Shown piece after piece: positions 1 through 5,562 of a stretch of DNA of 6,624 bases; positions within the stretch are counted from its first letter, which is position 1; each line of letters opens with the position of its first letter. The notes beneath the pieces are model-generated. The model searched no databases, was not told the DNA's origin, and was given only the letters and a program-made list of their open reading frames with translations. Both the position numbers and the translations under genes were made by a program. This stretch comes from Desulfosarcina sp. (lineage in GTDB: Bacteria > Desulfobacterota > Desulfobacteria > Desulfobacterales > Desulfosarcinaceae): assembly GCA_030642405.1 (NCBI GenBank), contig DAOWNV010000159.1, forward strand, positions 1-6,624. The letters run 5' to 3'.

Positions 1-2
1 CA

Positions 3-92
3 GCCCTGGATTTAGCCAAAACCAATCGAACATACTATAAAGGCCAGTTGGAAAAATTCCAAGCTGCTCTTGAAAAACCAACATCGAATTAA
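3..92 (+). CDS. C-terminal tail of a plus-strand gene, product unknown (5' end outside window)
   Basis: Reading plus-strand frame 3 from the left edge gives 29 codons and then TAA at 90-92. The tail is rich in Ala, Leu, Lys, Glu and Gln and contains YYKGQLEKFQAALEK, which looks like an amphipathic helix. Such tails end many helical-repeat (TPR-like) or coiled-coil proteins, but the fragment is too short to assign a family. If real, the gene converges on the secretion ATPase gene, with 72 bp between the two stop codons. The opposite strand is also open here (from an ATG at 120 to the left edge), but that reading is unusually hydrophobic and has no ribosome binding site, so I prefer the plus-strand reading. 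This is an inference from composition only. Confidence 0.5.
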   Translation, partial: ALDLAKTNRTYYKGQLEKFQAALEKPTSN

Positions 93-111
93 GAAATAAA
101 ATTAGGATTTT

Positions 112-141
112 AAAAAACATGAGAACGAAGGTATTCGCCTC
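112..141 (-). terminator. Candidate Rho-independent terminator after the secretion ATPase gene
   Basis: On the minus strand, GAGGCGAA (141-134) can pair with TTCGTTCTC (129-121) around a TACC loop. This gives about eight pairs, including one G-U, with one bulged U. Three bases later comes a run of six T (117-112). It begins 23 bp beyond the ATPase stop codon, as expected for an operon end. The stem is short and bulged, so it is weaker than the terminator at 4650-4684. An overlapping alternative hairpin, GCCTCTTGAGGC, has no adjacent T run. Confidence 0.45.
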
Positions 142-164
142 AAGAGGCCGCTTGTTATGTGACT

Positions 165-2477
165 CTATTTGATGCAGACTTTCCTTACTTCTAAAAGGTC
201 GCAATTCCCACTGAAAATCTTCGCAATACCATCCTGCTTCAAGGTTGTCATACCATCTTTTACAGCCTGTTCTCGGAGTTTTACCATCTCCGCTTTGTTT
301 TGAATCATATTTTTCATAACGTCAGTTCCCATGAGCAACTCATGGATTCCCATCCTTCCCTTGTAGCCGGTATTACCGCACATATCACAGCCTTCGGGTT
401 TATATAACTCCAGGTCATCGGTATATGGAATATTCAGTGACTTGGCAAAAGCCTCTTCACCGTACTCTCGAACCAATTCATCGTATTCCGTTTCGATGGG
501 ATGGTATTTACGTTTACAGGTCTTACACAAGGTCCGTACCAAACGTTGGGCTAGAATGCATAAAATTGCATCGGAAAAGTTGAAAGGGTCCATTCCCATG
601 TCAAGTAGACGAGTAATACTTTCCGGTGCGCTGTTGGTATGCAGGGTTGACAAAACCAAATGGCCGGTAAGAGAAGCCTCTATGCCGATGGAGGTAGTCT
701 CCTTATCACGCATTTCACCCACCATGATAACATCCGGGTCGGCGCGTAGAAAAGAACGCATGGCCGCAGCAAAATCGAATCCTATCTTGGGCTTTACCTG
801 TACCTGGCGCAGCCCCCTTTGGGTTATTTCAACCGGATCCTCGGCCGTCCATATTTTTGTTTCCGTTTTATTGATGAAACTCAGCGCGGAATGCAAAGTA
901 GTGGTTTTTCCGGAACCAGTCGGACCACAGACAAAAATCAACCCATAGGGTTTGGTGACGCATTTAATGAAGTTTGTAAGATTGTGTTTGGAAAACCCCA
1001 TCTTGTCAAGCGGGATAGGCTCTCCGGCAGCCAAAATACGCATCACCACATCTTCCAATCCTCCTTGGGTGGGAATTGTGGCCACACGCAGCTCGATATC
1101 CTTCCCGCCGTACTTTTTGAATCTGATCTTTCCATCCTGAGGAAGCCTTTTTTCGGCGATATCCAGGTCGGACATGATTTTAATTCTGGAAACCACTGCA
1201 TTTTTATAGGAAAAGGGAATTGTCTGATAGATGGTGCACGATCCGTCCACCCGAATGCGTACCTGGGTATTCTGCTTGCCTGGGTAAGGTTCTATATGAA
1301 TATCCGATGCATTACGGCTGTGAGCATCAAGAATGATCTTATTGACTAATTGAACGACGGCACTGTCGGTGTCACCAACACCGGATTCCGCCTCTTCTAC
1401 CTCATCGGACTCCTCTTGCAATTGAAAAAGGATATCGTCAATTTCAGCCAGCTCATTCTCATCTTGGGTAAACAGCTTGATAAAATCGAGGATATCTTGC
1501 TTAAAACTAACGTAAAAGGTCACTGGCCGCCCAGGAAACAAGGCTTTGATTTCGTCTATCTTTTTCAGGTCGTGAGGGTTGTCAACGGCGATAACGACCT
1601 TGTTACCCTCATTTTTCAAAGGTACCCAGATGTTGTTTCTCATAAAGGGGACTTTCAATCCCGTCATGAGGTCTCCTGGGATGGGAAAATTGGCATTGTA
1701 TTCGATAAAGCTGGTTTTAAAATGCTTTTCCAGCGCAGTGCCGACCTCTTTTTTAGGGATATGATACTCTTTCATCAAGATCGAAGGGGTCGACTCCTTG
1801 CGCTGGGAGGCGTCAGCGAGTGCCTTTGCCAATTCCTTTTGGGTGAGCAGATGGTTCTTTAAAAGGTAGTCGTATTTATGTGTTCGCCCTCCTCGTGCAG
1901 CGATCCGTTTCTGATTGTATAGGGCGACCCCAAGTATCTTGGATAGCTCCTGGACCGCGTTTTCCTCTGCGGGTCCGAATTCACCATTGGACTTGCGGTT
2001 GATTAGCTCAAGGGTACCCATGAGATATTTCTTATAGATTATGGGATGAGCCAGAATCTGTTTGGTCCGATACCCGGTCCGCCGGTCCCAGCTGGAATCG
2101 AATTGAAGAACCGGATCGATTTCAGAAAGGACTTTGTCATTATAGGTGTCCTTGACGTTGACCAATTTCTGTTTCAACGCAGCATATCCTGCTATACTGG
2201 TGGAAGCCACCGGAACTCGAATCTCAGCCACTTCACTACCTGACTTGAAACGGGACACCAGCTCCCGTTTAACGCCATCCACCACGTAAACGGTAATCCG
2301 ATCCGCACCCAACAGATCACAGATTTCATCCTTTGAATTGATCAGCGCCTCGCCTAGATTGTCGGCTTGGCTCAATCGCGTTCCTATCGCCTGGATACTG
2401 TTGCGATAATGGGATTCAGCTGTGGATGATGCAATGGGTTCTTCGTCGAGAGTCAAGGAGATTTCAGCGTTGGCCAT
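165..2477 (-). CDS. PilB/GspE-family secretion or type IV pilus ATPase with N-terminal GAF domain
   Basis: This is a cytoplasmic hexameric ATPase of the type II secretion/type IV pilus class, which drives pilin or pseudopilin assembly by ATP hydrolysis. Of its 770 residues, about 25-190 form a GAF sensor domain (TGYRTK at 134-139). Residues 200-340 resemble the GspE/MshE N-terminal domain, and 370-770 form the ATPase core. Visible motifs are Walker A GPTGSGKT (518-525), the Asp box TAEDPVE (544-550), Walker B DPDVIMVGE with Glu588, the His box with His606 and His613, and a four-cysteine metal site (Cys651, 654, 697, 700) before GYKGRMGIHELL. All catalytic motifs are intact. It is longer than an ordinary GspE (about 500-570 residues) because of the GAF extension. 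No inner-membrane platform, pilin or secretin gene is in view, so pilus and secretion roles cannot be separated. The ATG at 2477 has no good Shine-Dalgarno sequence. It is the last gene of the paaK unit, 44 bp after the small membrane protein. Confidence 0.93.
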   Translation of the reverse strand: MANAEISLTLDEEPIASSTAESHYRNSIQAIGTRLSQADNLGEALINSKDEICDLLGADRITVYVVDGVKRELVSRFKSGSEVAEIRVPVASTSIAGYAALKQKLVNVKDTYNDKVLSEIDPVLQFDSSWDRRTGYRTKQILAHPIIYKKYLMGTLELINRKSNGEFGPAEENAVQELSKILGVALYNQKRIAARGGRTHKYDYLLKNHLLTQKELAKALADASQRKESTPSILMKEYHIPKKEVGTALEKHFKTSFIEYNANFPIPGDLMTGLKVPFMRNNIWVPLKNEGNKVVIAVDNPHDLKKIDEIKALFPGRPVTFYVSFKQDILDFIKLFTQDENELAEIDDILFQLQEESDEVEEAESGVGDTDSAVVQLVNKIILDAHSRNASDIHIEPYPGKQNTQVRIRVDGSCTIYQTIPFSYKNAVVSRIKIMSDLDIAEKRLPQDGKIRFKKYGGKDIELRVATIPTQGGLEDVVMRILAAGEPIPLDKMGFSKHNLTNFIKCVTKPYGLIFVCGPTGSGKTTTLHSALSFINKTETKIWTAEDPVEITQRGLRQVQVKPKIGFDFAAAMRSFLRADPDVIMVGEMRDKETTSIGIEASLTGHLVLSTLHTNSAPESITRLLDMGMDPFNFSDAILCILAQRLVRTLCKTCKRKYHPIETEYDELVREYGEEAFAKSLNIPYTDDLELYKPEGCDMCGNTGYKGRMGIHELLMGTDVMKNMIQNKAEMVKLREQAVKDGMTTLKQDGIAKIFSGNCDLLEVRKVCIK

Positions 2478-2521
2478 GATTTGATACCATTTTGGATACG
2501 TGTAAGGTTGTATTTACTTCT

Positions 2522-2749
2522 TCAGCTTTTTTTTCGATAGTGATTATAGAGTTTTTTGCATCCTCCACCGATGAGGAAAATTCCCATGAAATAAAAGCAG
2601 AACCGGATGACTCCGGAAGCCTGTGCAAACACGGGAATTTCCGCAATTTCAGGCATTACCTGGGGAAGCCGGTAAAAGACTCCCAATCCTGCAAGGATCA
2701 ATGCAATAGCCCAAATCAACTGGATCCGGTCGATCTTTTTGTCCGACAT
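2522..2749 (-). CDS. Small two-helix membrane protein, uncharacterised (75 aa)
   Basis: I do not recognise a family. The 75-residue product begins MSDKKIDRIQ and has two hydrophobic stretches, about residues 10-26 (LIWAIALILAGLGVFY) and 47-63 (around FCFYFMGIFLIGG). They are joined by a loop of about 20 residues containing RLPQVMPEIAEIPVF. The C-terminus is basic (CKKLYNHYRKKS), which suggests both termini face the cytoplasm under the positive-inside rule. There is no signal-peptide cleavage motif. I chose the ATG at 2749 because GGAG lies 11 bases upstream (2764-2761). An in-frame start at 2800 would add 17 residues without hydrophobic character and overlap the ACT gene. The gene sits 22 bp after the ACT stop and 44 bp before the ATPase start, so co-transcription is likely. 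A role with either neighbour is only a guess. Confidence 0.72.
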   Translation of the reverse strand: MSDKKIDRIQLIWAIALILAGLGVFYRLPQVMPEIAEIPVFAQASGVIRFCFYFMGIFLIGGGCKKLYNHYRKKS

Positions 2750-2760
2750 CGCCTTCTCTG

Positions 2761-2764
2761 CTCC
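2761..2764 (-). promoter_or_regulatory. Ribosome binding site supporting the start at 2749
   Basis: GGAG lies 11 bases before the ATG at 2749 on the minus strand, between the ACT stop (2774-2772) and the small membrane protein. An AAGG only two bases before the ATG is too close to serve. The spacing is long but workable, and it favours the 75-residue form over the 92-residue form starting at 2800. Confidence 0.5.
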
Positions 2765-2771
2765 AATTCGG

Positions 2772-3203
2772 TCAAATGCTGTACAGCCTCTGTCCGTCAA
2801 TCACACTGACACCATTTTTTTCAAGAAGACGAATCGCCTCTTCCTCTTTTTCGATGCGAAAGATCATTACGGCATTATCGCCTGATGACCGTACAAAAGC
2901 GTACATATACTCCACATTGATGTCAGCTTTGTAAAACAAAGTCAGAATATGGTGGAGTCCTCCTGGTTGATCAGGCACTTCAACGGCTATAACATTGGTC
3001 TTACCTACGGTAAACCCGTTGTTTTTCAACGCCTTCCGCGCATTTTCCGTATCGTCGACAATCAATCGCAACACACCGAAGTCAGACGTATCGGCAAGGG
3101 CAAGAGCACGAATGTTGACTTCCGATTCAGCTAAAATCGCTGTTACTTCCGAAAGCCGTCCGCTTTTGTTCTCCAGAAACACGGAAATTTGTTCTACTTT
3201 CAT
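2772..3203 (-). CDS. Tandem ACT-domain protein, probable amino-acid sensor linked to paaK
   Basis: This 143-residue protein consists of two ACT domains and nothing else. ACT 1 covers about residues 1-66, with the ligand-loop region ENKSGRLSEVTAIL at 11-24. ACT 2 covers about 71-140, with PDQPGGLHHILTLF at 77-90. ACT domains bind amino acids in regulatory proteins, and stand-alone tandem ACT proteins often sit beside phenylacetate-CoA ligase and indolepyruvate oxidoreductase genes in anaerobes. A role in sensing an aromatic or branched-chain amino acid is therefore plausible but inferred. There is no catalytic or DNA-binding domain. The ATG at 3203 is preferred over the ORF's first ATG at 3230 because GGAGG stands five bases before it and ACT 1 begins immediately (MKVEQISVFLE). 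The gene follows paaK by 68 bp and ends 22 bp before the small membrane protein. Confidence 0.88.
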   Translation of the reverse strand: MKVEQISVFLENKSGRLSEVTAILAESEVNIRALALADTSDFGVLRLIVDDTENARKALKNNGFTVGKTNVIAVEVPDQPGGLHHILTLFYKADINVEYMYAFVRSSGDNAVMIFRIEKEEEAIRLLEKNGVSVIDGQRLYSI

Positions 3204-3208
3204 ATCTT

Positions 3209-3213
3209 CCTCC
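3209..3213 (-). promoter_or_regulatory. Ribosome binding site fixing the ACT-protein start
   Basis: The minus strand reads GGAGGAAGATATG, a full GGAGG with a five-base spacer before the ATG at 3203. The in-frame ATG at 3230 has no comparable site, so the shorter 143-residue product is the better call. Confidence 0.8.
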
Positions 3214-3271
3214 ACTAAGTAATCGGTCAATGGTCATTGGACTTAAGCCAAAGGTTTTATTTTTTAAACAA

Positions 3272-4573
3272 TCAAATGTTACGATTATCCACCACTCGAA
3301 CCGCCTTTCCCTGGCTCCTGTCGATTCCCTTGGGCTCCACCAGTTTAACACGCGCTGAAACACCAAGCAATTCTTTGATATTTTTAGAGATACGCCTCTC
3401 CAAAGACTGCAATCCCTTGACCTCGTCGGTGAACGTCCTTTCACTTACTTCTACCTTCACGGTCAGCACATCCAGATTGTCCTCGCGGTCGACAACTAGT
3501 TGATAATGGGGTTCCACTTCTTCGGTTTCCATCAGTACACTTTCGATCTGGGTGGGAAATACGTTGACACCGCGAATAATCAACATATCGTCGCTTCGTC
3601 CCGTCACCCGACTCATACGGACATGGGTTCTGCCGCAAATACAGGGCTCTGGATTCAATGAGGTGATGTCCCGCGTGCGGTAACGGATGACTGGAAAAGC
3701 CTCCTTTGTCAGCGAGGTGAATACCAATTCACCCTTTTCACCGTATGGCAAAAGTTCAAGTGTTTCGGGATCAACAATTTCCGGTATGAAATGATCTTCG
3801 AATACATGCAGCCCTTTTTTCCCCTCATGACACTCAATGGCGATCCCAGGACCCATCACCTCGCTGAGGCCATAAATATCGACGGCGATCAGATTCAGTT
3901 TACGCTCGATCTCCTCACGCATTTTCTCCGACCATGGTTCCGCACCGAAAACCCCAAATTTGAATTTTAGAGAATCGAAAGAAACGCCAACCTCCTCTGC
4001 CACCTCAGCCAGGTGCAGGGCATAAGATGGCGTTGACGTAAGAATGGTGGGACCGAAATCTTTCATTATCACCACCTGACGCTTGGTGTTTCCGCCGGAG
4101 ACGGGGATCACCGATGCTCCCAGGCGTTCCGCCCCGTAATGGATACCTAAACCACCGGTGAACAAACCGTATCCGTAGGCATTGTGAATGATATCACCAC
4201 GACCTGCACCACCTGCTGCAAGGGCACGCGCCATAAGGTTGGACCATGTTCCGATATCCCTTGCCGTATACCCGACAACCGTCGGTTGCCCGGTTGTCCC
4301 GGAGGAGGCATGAATGCGCACCACGTTATCCATGGGAACGGCGAACATGTTGAACGGATAATTATCACGAAGATCCTTTTTTGTCGTAAAAGGTATTCGG
4401 CTAAGATCAGACAGGCTTTTTATATCTGAAGGCTTGATACCGGCTGCATTGAAAGCATCCCTATAAAACGGAACACTGCTATATACACGAGCCAATGTGT
4501 TTTGGAGCCGCCTGAGCTGAATCGCTTCCAGCGCCTCCCGAGGCATGGTTTCATATTCGATGTCATGAATCAT
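3272..4573 (-). CDS. paaK: Phenylacetate-CoA ligase (AMP-forming)
   Basis: PaaK activates phenylacetate or related aryl acetates with ATP and CoA through an acyl-adenylate, giving the CoA thioester, AMP and pyrophosphate in the cytoplasm. The 433 residues match the usual family length. Visible motifs of the ANL superfamily are the P-loop HASSGTTGQPTVVGYT (88-103), YGLSE (234-238), YRTRD (298-302), the family-typical CICGRTHVR (311-319), the hinge region TGRSDDMLIIRGVNVFP (324-340), and a C-terminal catalytic lysine at 423 in RSQGKAVRVVD. The start at 4573 follows a purine-rich GAGAG stretch about nine bases upstream. The ACT-protein gene follows, a pairing common in anaerobes, where iorAB (indolepyruvate oxidoreductase) often lies upstream. 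Here a terminator and a hydratase gene lie upstream instead. The substrate could be phenylacetate, indoleacetate or another aryl acid. A candidate promoter lies about 50-75 bp before the start. Confidence 0.95.
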   Translation of the reverse strand: MIHDIEYETMPREALEAIQLRRLQNTLARVYSSVPFYRDAFNAAGIKPSDIKSLSDLSRIPFTTKKDLRDNYPFNMFAVPMDNVVRIHASSGTTGQPTVVGYTARDIGTWSNLMARALAAGGAGRGDIIHNAYGYGLFTGGLGIHYGAERLGASVIPVSGGNTKRQVVIMKDFGPTILTSTPSYALHLAEVAEEVGVSFDSLKFKFGVFGAEPWSEKMREEIERKLNLIAVDIYGLSEVMGPGIAIECHEGKKGLHVFEDHFIPEIVDPETLELLPYGEKGELVFTSLTKEAFPVIRYRTRDITSLNPEPCICGRTHVRMSRVTGRSDDMLIIRGVNVFPTQIESVLMETEEVEPHYQLVVDREDNLDVLTVKVEVSERTFTDEVKGLQSLERRISKNIKELLGVSARVKLVEPKGIDRSQGKAVRVVDNRNI

Positions 4574-4620
4574 GATGGTTCTCTCTTTCTTGCTGATGGG
4601 AAAGTCGTAAGGAAAGTACG

Positions 4621-4648
4621 ATTATTGGGCGCCCTTCCCGAGATTCAA
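4621..4648 (-). promoter_or_regulatory. Candidate sigma70-type promoter for the paaK-ACT-membrane protein-ATPase unit
   Basis: On the minus strand, TTGAAT (4648-4643, four of six matches to TTGACA) is followed after 16 bases by AATAAT (4626-4621, five of six matches to TATAAT). Transcription would begin near 4614, about 40 bases before the paaK ATG. The -35 element directly abuts the T run of the preceding terminator, so one unit ends where the next begins. The spacer holds an eight-base perfect palindrome, GGGCGCCC (4627-4634), just upstream of the -10. It could be an operator or chance. Confidence 0.5.
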
Positions 4649-4649
4649 T

Positions 4650-4684
4650 AAAAAAGGCCGCGAGGGTCGTCCCACAGCCTTTCT
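4650..4684 (-). terminator. Rho-independent terminator after the enoyl-CoA hydratase gene
   Basis: On the minus strand, AAAGGC (4682-4677) pairs with GCCTTT (4658-4653). An inner GGG/CCC stem (4673-4671 with 4666-4664) closes an ACGA loop, and the two stems are separated by a small asymmetric internal loop (three against five bases). The hairpin runs straight into six T (4655-4650). It lies 58 bp beyond the hydratase stop and ends the amidase-hydratase transcript. Read on the plus strand, the run after the stem is only TTTCT, so it is unlikely to work well in both directions. Confidence 0.8.
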
Positions 4685-4690
4685 CTTCCA

Positions 4691-4737
4691 GTTACCCGGT
4701 CTTTATTTATACAAGGAAGCCGAAAGACTAGGGTTAC
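4691..4737. repeat. Imperfect inverted repeat between the hydratase stop and the terminator
   Basis: On the plus strand, GTTACCC-G-GTCTTT (4691-4704) faces AAAGAC-TA-GGGTTAC (4723-4737) across an 18-base loop. The arms form 12 Watson-Crick pairs with one T-T mismatch and a one-by-two internal loop. It begins five bases beyond the hydratase stop codon and precedes the terminator hairpin. There is no T run next to it, so it is not a terminator by itself. It could stabilise the 3' end of the mRNA, be a dispersed genomic repeat, or be a protein-binding site. Confidence 0.5.
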
Positions 4738-4742
4738 CCCAA

Positions 4743-5534
4743 TTATTTATTGAGTTCGCCCTTGAACTCAGGTTTTCTTTTTTCAAGAAATGCACTGGTT
4801 CCTTCTCTTCCATCTTCACTGGCCATGCAGATGGCGAAGGCATCCATCTCGATTCGGCAGCCTGTGGATAAATCCACATTCAATCCATTGTTGATAGCCT
4901 GCTTGGCTGCTCGAAGGGAGACCTTTCCTTTGGCAGCAATGGTCCTGGCTGTTTTTAATGTCTCTTCCATCAATGACGCCTGTGGCAGCACACGATTAAC
5001 TATGCCGGCCTTTTCAGCTTCTGACGCCGGAATCAGTTTGCCGGTAAAAATCATCTCCTTGGCTCTGTTGCTTCCAATCAGCCGTGGCAGCCGTTGGGTT
5101 CCACCGAAGCCTGGGATGAGTCCCAAATTGATTTCCGGAAGGCCGAACATCGCATTTTCTGAAGCGTAAATGAAATCACAGGCCAGGGCCATCTCGCTGC
5201 CGCCACCAAGTGCAAAACCATTGACAGCGGCAATAACCGGTATGGAGAGTTCTTGCAGCCTGCTGATAATCGCCTGCCCTTTTTCGCCGAACAGTTTTGC
5301 CTGGAGGGTATTGAAGGTGGCCAGTTGGGTAATGTCTGCCCCAGCCACAAAGGATTTTTCACCAGATCCGGTAAGTACAAGAACCCTTATATCTTCATCG
5401 GAAGCAATTTCTCCCAAAGCGGTGTTTAATTCATCCAGCAAATCACCATTTAATGCGTTTAGTGCCTTAGGACGGTTGAACGTAATAGTAGCAATCCCCT
5501 CTGAAACTTCAAAAATAATGTTAGTGTAGGTCAT
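4743..5534 (-). CDS. Enoyl-CoA hydratase/crotonase-family protein
   Basis: The crotonase fold adds water to trans-2-enoyl-CoA to give (S)-3-hydroxyacyl-CoA, in fatty-acid beta-oxidation or in butyrate and aromatic-acid pathways. The 263 residues are normal for the family. The oxyanion-hole segments are SFVAGADI (61-68) and GFALGGGSEMAL (107-118). Both catalytic glutamates expected of true hydratases are present: Glu114 in GGGSE and Glu134 in GLPEINLGLIPGFGGTQRL. The C-terminal trimerisation region ends with EGTSAFLEKRKPEFKGE. The ATG at 5534 is chosen because AAAGGGAG lies six bases upstream and homologues begin near this point. A start at 5570 would add 12 residues and overlap the amidase gene. 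The gene starts 28 bp after the amidase stop with no terminator between, so co-transcription is likely. The true substrate (crotonyl-CoA or another enoyl-CoA) cannot be told from sequence. Confidence 0.93.
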   Translation of the reverse strand: MTYTNIIFEVSEGIATITFNRPKALNALNGDLLDELNTALGEIASDEDIRVLVLTGSGEKSFVAGADITQLATFNTLQAKLFGEKGQAIISRLQELSIPVIAAVNGFALGGGSEMALACDFIYASENAMFGLPEINLGLIPGFGGTQRLPRLIGSNRAKEMIFTGKLIPASEAEKAGIVNRVLPQASLMEETLKTARTIAAKGKVSLRAAKQAINNGLNVDLSTGCRIEMDAFAICMASEDGREGTSAFLEKRKPEFKGELNK

Positions 5535-5540
5535 CTTTCT

Positions 5541-5548
5541 CTCCCTTT
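5541..5548 (-). promoter_or_regulatory. Ribosome binding site fixing the hydratase start
   Basis: The minus strand has AAAGGGAG six bases before the ATG at 5534. This strong site lies in the 28-bp gap after the amidase stop. It supports the 263-residue product rather than one starting at 5570 inside the amidase gene. Confidence 0.75.
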
Positions 5549-5562
5549 GTAAGTATTGTATA

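Noticed and set aside
442..1862. Several plus-strand open frames of 60-176 codons opposite the secretion ATPase gene
   Set aside because: They lie wholly antisense to a gene with all its catalytic motifs, carry no recognisable domain, and look like shadows of the coding strand.
2492..2809. Plus-strand open frame of 105 codons opposite the small membrane protein
   Set aside because: It overlaps two better supported minus-strand genes, has a low-complexity Ser- and Cys-rich composition and no clear ribosome binding site.
3228..3239. Inverted repeat CAATG-GT-CATTG between paaK and the ACT gene
   Set aside because: The arms are only five bases with a two-base gap, there is no T run, and this can easily occur by chance in an AT-rich spacer.
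3127..3444. Minus-strand open frame overlapping the end of paaK and the start of the ACT gene
   Set aside because: It is an out-of-frame reading across two recognised genes, with a composition rich in Arg, Ser and Trp and no domain.
4750..5529. Two plus-strand open frames (139 and 119 codons) opposite the hydratase gene
   Set aside because: They are antisense to a complete crotonase with both catalytic glutamates and show no family features.
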